Assembly: GCF_001039355.2 (NCBI RefSeq)
Contig: NW_019775788.1
Span: 82,713 to 146,712 of the forward strand
DNA length: 64,000 nt
Reading direction: 5' to 3'
From: Lingula anatina
Taxonomy: Eukaryota > Brachiopoda > Lingulata > Lingulida > Lingulidae
This document shows positions 60,422 to 64,000 of this stretch, in pieces. Below the pieces are notes generated by a model. It was not told the origin of the DNA and searched no databases. It worked only from the letters and a program-made list of their open reading frames with translations. The translations under genes were made by a program, and so were the position numbers. How positions within the stretch are numbered: position 1 is the first letter of the stretch; each line of letters opens with the position of its first letter.

Positions 60422-60821
60422 TAGGGGTCCACGTTCCACCCTACCCAGGTTCTTCTAATATTTTACCTGTCACTGATGCATGGGAGAGGGAATATAACCA
60501 CAGACTCACATATTCAGTTCCAAGTCTAAAAGTCCTTTATTAAGTCCAAGCATTCAGCCTTTATACACATTATCTCCAGAGAATCTATCTGCATGCCACA
60601 GTGGCAGCAACTCATTTAAATACTAATTACAATACAATAGATAACAAATGAGGGCTTCTACTTTTAAGTTATATCAGTTCTACTTATCAGGTATACCTAT
60701 ACAGAGGATGATAAATATTCATTCAAGACATAAGCAAGGTGAATGATAATATGCTGGCTGATTGTATAAACATAATATGTAAATGAGTGATTTCATCTCA
60801 TGCATTTAGTGGACCTTAACA
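60422..60821 (-). repeat. 5' LTR of the element
   Basis: Direct partner of 58321-58720. The next bases inward on the - strand (TTAATGGCGAGCTCGACC) should include the primer-binding site and also the ORF start; the tRNA was not identified. Confidence 0.92.
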
Positions 60822-61740
60822 TTATTGAGTCTACAAGACGACTCAGCTCTGTAGTCGACAACTTCAGTTAAATGTCTTGGAAATGTAAAATAAAGCTAAA
60901 AAAATCAGAGACAACCTTACGCCTTTTAAATATTCACAAGCTAGATAGGGTCTTTCTCGAACCTTTTATATTAAAATATCATATGAATACACGCTGTCCA
61001 GTATAAATGTCGATATATATGGCATTTTTATGTAGGTGAACTATTTGACGTCGGAGACAGTCCACCTTACACTATCAAAGTACTGTATGCATATCTTCGC
61101 TCTGACTACCTTGATAGATCGAATTTCGTGTAAACAAAAAGGTCAAATTACTTACGAACACGATTAAAATCTCGTTCCTTATTGTCTCGTTATAAGCCAC
61201 TAACTGAAAAAAAAAAAAAACGCTTATATAAGAATTAAATACGCAGCGCTGAATAAGATGTTGACTGCTTACATATAGTCTATAAACGTTATCCAATTTT
61301 TATTTCTAATGATAATAGGCTAATATTTTCCCAATTTGGAGCATGGGCCTGTTCATATACATGTAGTACATGTATGTATATACATGAAGCATATATTAGA
61401 TTTAGAAGGGAGAAAGTCACCGTGTATATATACGCAGTGATTTCTTAGAATTGTGATTAGAAAAAACTCACATGTCATTAGATATGCTGACAGTGAGTAG
61501 GTGACTGGGGCGTTTCAAAAGAAAAAAAAAAAAGAAACCGCCATAACCTCCACTTTCAGACCGATAGGTCTAGAAGTCGGTAGTAGTTCATAAAATAAAA
61601 CATAACAAATACACGGTCATCGTTTCAGACCAATAGACCTACAAATAAACTTACTTTCTCCAAGCCGGTTATGATTGATATTTCTTAAAAGAAGAGTTCC
61701 AAATTTGTGTATTAAAGTTAAAACAAACTTTTTGACCAAA

Positions 61741-61789
61741 TTTCTTTCATGAAACGACCCCAGATCACGTGAGGGAGGGGGTATATAAG
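61741..61789 (+). promoter_or_regulatory. Promoter of secreted-peptide gene 2
   Basis: TATATAAG at 61782-61789, E-box CACGTG at 61766-61771 and TTTCTTTC at 61741-61748, in the same order and spacing as the first copy. Confidence 0.6.
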
Positions 61790-61880
61790 CCCCTCAACCA
61801 GTTCCCAGTCTACCTGTTATCAGAGCAAACATATTGCTCATACATGCGGTGAGAGAAGTCTTCTTTAAAGGAATAAAAAC

Positions 61881-63475
61881 ATGTCAACAAGGGAGATGTT
61901 CAGGTGCGCATAATTACAATACGTTTTGAGTTAAAGTTTTTAGGTTTGTGATATACAAAACAAGAAAAAAAGAAAAAAGAAAGAACGAAATCCTGCATTT
62001 CTTGTATTGGATAAGGTTATTTCACGGCATTCATATAAATCTAAAAAAGAGACAAAATGTAAATACTGCTTGGTTTATTTAACCACAGAGCGACTATTGA
62101 GATAAAAGTGCTTTATATTACTTTATGGTTAAATCAAGAAGTATTTAATCGAATATTTCCGCTCTAATACTTTACTGATCTGTTTTCCGAAATTTTCGAA
62201 GTTGCAATGTACTACATGTACTACATATGGTCTACACAGAAATAAATCCTCTCCGTATGTTTATTACAGACTTGTCACTTTCCTGGTAATCTGTGGGCTA
62301 ACAGCGGGGTATCAGGAGACACAAGGTAACCGTAATACCTGATATGATTATTTCTTTTTCTGTATTTGATTTCACTATTGTCAGGGTGTACACCTGTGAT
62401 TTCTACTTCACAGCGACATATGATGAACTTCAGATTAAATTGTTTGATATGCCAGTATTCAGATTTGCAAATCGACACCAAGACGAGTCCAGGTGTGTCT
62501 AACGTAAATAAGATATAGTTGGGATCATTTTACAGTTCTTTACTGAAATAAAAACAGGGAGGTGAAATCAACAGCGCTTTAAGAATCAAGTGCACCTTTT
62601 TTTTAACAATTAAACTCTCTATTGAATCAGAACAAAATAAGCAGAATCGACCTCTCAACTGTATAAAATTGAACATGTATATGTTGTTTTCATTTCATAG
62701 TTCTGATAATCATGGAAAAAATTTCACTTGCAGATGCGGAGCCTAATTTTGATGAAAACAAACGGGCACTGCATCTCCCCAGGTAACATGATTTTAATGT
62801 ATCTTTACTATCTAATTAACTACATGCTGCTAATTTAATTTAGGCTTTTCTTTTTGTTAAAGCATTTTAGCCATCTTATCTTACTGTTTTATTTTTTTAA
62901 TCTGAAAAGTCAATCGAACAGTTCATACTGATTAAATATATACTTTTTGACATTTTCATGAAGATAAAAAGGGATTGAAAGAAGTACATTTTCTTTGGAA
63001 AGTTCAGGATGACAAAAGCAAACAAAATAAAAAACTTTGAAACCGAGAAATAGAAGAAATAAACAAGCAAGTGAATAAACGGTAAAGATGCTGCACTGGA
63101 AATTGTGTCAGTTAAAAACGCTTTATTCGATACACTAAAACTAATGAAAGTGATCAGCAGACTAACCAAAAATCTAACTATTGTGCTTTCAGTTCCCTTC
63201 CCCTCAGCAAGGTCAAACATGCCGAGAAAGTATTGGTGAAGACACCCCATCGGAAAGTCACTGTGGAATTCTCTGGGTACTTTGGCCGACGTAACAGCGT
63301 CGGGGTGCGGAAGAGAGACATTCTATTCGTGATCAAACGAGTGATCGAAGAAAGGACACTGAAAGGAATGAAAAGCGTCACCATATTCGACTTTGAGAAG
63401 GCTGCCAAAGCACTTAGTAAAAGAGTCGTCTTTGGCGACGCTGTGTATAAATTTGTTGTTAGCATTGTCAGATAG
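61881..63475 (+). CDS. Small secreted cationic protein, copy 2
   Basis: Exons 61881-61903, 62270-62325, 62734-62782 and 63208-63475 (stop TAG), with the same phases as copy 1; 131 residues. The signal-peptide core reads VTFLVICGLTAG, the propiece DAEPNFDENKR ends in KR, and the mature part is 94 residues without cysteine. Compared with copy 1 there are eight mature-region changes, several of them adding arginine (KRDILF, KRVIEER). Seven more changes lie in the signal and propiece, while only about four codons differ silently. The histone-H4-like segment KSVTIFDFEKAAK is unchanged. The TATA promoter, introns and polyadenylation signal are all intact, so the gene looks functional. Confidence 0.75.
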
Positions 63476-63577
63476 TTTATTGACTGCGTGTGATACATAT
63501 ACAATAAGGTGTGTTGCAGAAATGTCGGCATATTCACGCCAATGTCCATAAGTGAAATGCCTTTAGAAATTTATACA

Positions 63578-63583
63578 AATAAA
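63578..63583 (+). terminator. Polyadenylation signal of peptide gene 2
   Basis: AATAAA about 100 bp after the stop codon, same place as in copy 1. Confidence 0.55.
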
Positions 63584-63599
63584 TATCTGATGAGTGACA

Positions 63600-64000
63600 T
63601 GTAGTTTCGCTCCTCCATTATTAATTACAACTACAATATCCACGCATTTTTTTTTCTTTTTGTAAATATTTGCCATCTCTCAATTATTGATCATTCTCAA
63701 TAATCGACCTCCTGCTGTTGGCATCCAAATAATATTTGTCTAAAAATCATACATCTTTCACTGCAGACTTAACTATTGAGTACTGAAAACTGAATAAAAA
63801 CGTTCACTATGCCCATTGCAGTACGTCTGAATCAAAACCTTCACTGTGACCATTATTAACCCGATTCATGCACTTAGAGAAGAACTATGTCAAGGATTAA
63901 AACAAGTGACAGGTATTAAAACTGTGGCAGACATTTAAGCACAGATCCTAACGCACTGACGGATCCAGTATTTTGTTAAGGGAGCGTGTGTGTGTGTGTG
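63600..64000. other. End of window, no gene
   Basis: Matches 43200-43578 downstream of peptide gene 1. By analogy a kB leader cassette and another ankyrin-TIR gene would be expected just beyond the window. Confidence 0.5.

Larger units (their letters stand above)
58321..60821 (-). mobile_element. Non-autonomous LTR retrotransposon
   Basis: Two 400-bp direct repeats (58321-58720 and 60422-60821) differ at only two positions and flank an acidic ORF on the - strand. In that orientation the repeats start TGTTAAGGTCC and end GGACCCCTAC. A purine-rich tract (GTGGGAAAAGAAGGAATA) immediately precedes the 3' repeat. TTATTG flanks both sides (58315-58320, 60822-60827), and the equivalent site in the other duplication copy (40318-40323) is empty with a single TTATTG. 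The target duplication is 4-6 bp because of sequence ambiguity. No reverse transcriptase, integrase or protease is present. Confidence 0.92.
51180..64000 (+). repeat. Segmental duplication, right copy
   Basis: It matches 33390-43578 in order and content. It contains the young LTR element (58321-60821) absent from the left copy, and lacks the left copy's palindrome. The window ends in the GT repeat where the left copy has its gap. Confidence 0.9.

Overview
This is AT-rich nuclear DNA of an invertebrate animal. Genes are split into many small exons with GT-AG introns, promoters carry TATA boxes, and the sequence is full of microsatellites, MITEs, a Tc1-like transposon, LINE remains and an LTR retroelement. 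Base composition, abundant TACATGTA-type motifs and large immune-gene expansions fit a lophotrochozoan such as a bivalve mollusc, but this is an inference and no gene fixes the species.

The window is a tandem innate-immunity cluster, with all host genes on the + strand. Four members of one family encode ankyrin repeats, a helical middle region, a TIR domain and a short C-terminal coiled coil: gene 1 (only the last two exons, 623-1429), gene 2 (11103-21138), gene 3 (30837-37075) and gene 4 (45821-55090). Each internal ankyrin repeat is one phase-0 exon of 99 bp, preceded by an N-cap exon and followed by a 90-bp C-cap exon. The repeats are nearly identical except at the positions expected on the ligand-binding face. 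Upstream of the genes lie short leader cassettes, each with a Rel/NF-kB-like site (GGGGAATTCCC and variants) 59-84 bp before a splice donor.

The second component is a four-exon gene for a small secreted, strongly cationic protein with a KR processing site. It has two intact copies (41362-43067 and 61881-63475) and two decayed last-exon relics (about 3345-3605 and 7826-8085). Its C-terminal part recalls the end of histone H4. In the array it lies downstream of an ankyrin-TIR gene and just upstream of the leader cassettes of the next one.

Region by region: 0-1.5 kb, end of gene 1; 1.5-11 kb, relic peptide exons, leader cassettes and a 2.1-kb TTAA transposon; 11-21 kb, gene 2 with nested transposons in its introns; 21-28 kb, no genes, with tandem duplications and a GC-rich minisatellite around an assembly gap; 28-37 kb, gene 3; 37-43.6 kb, MITEs and peptide gene 1; 43.6-55 kb, gene 4 with nine full ankyrin exons and two broken ones; 55-64 kb, a recent duplicate of 37-43.6 kb carrying peptide gene 2 and a young LTR element. 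Regions 33.4-43.6 and 51.2-64.0 kb are a recent segmental duplication.

A reasonable model is a repeat-based cytosolic recognition module coupled to TIR signalling, under Rel-type control and physically linked to a secreted effector candidate. The gene structures are read directly from the sequence; the immune role is inferred.
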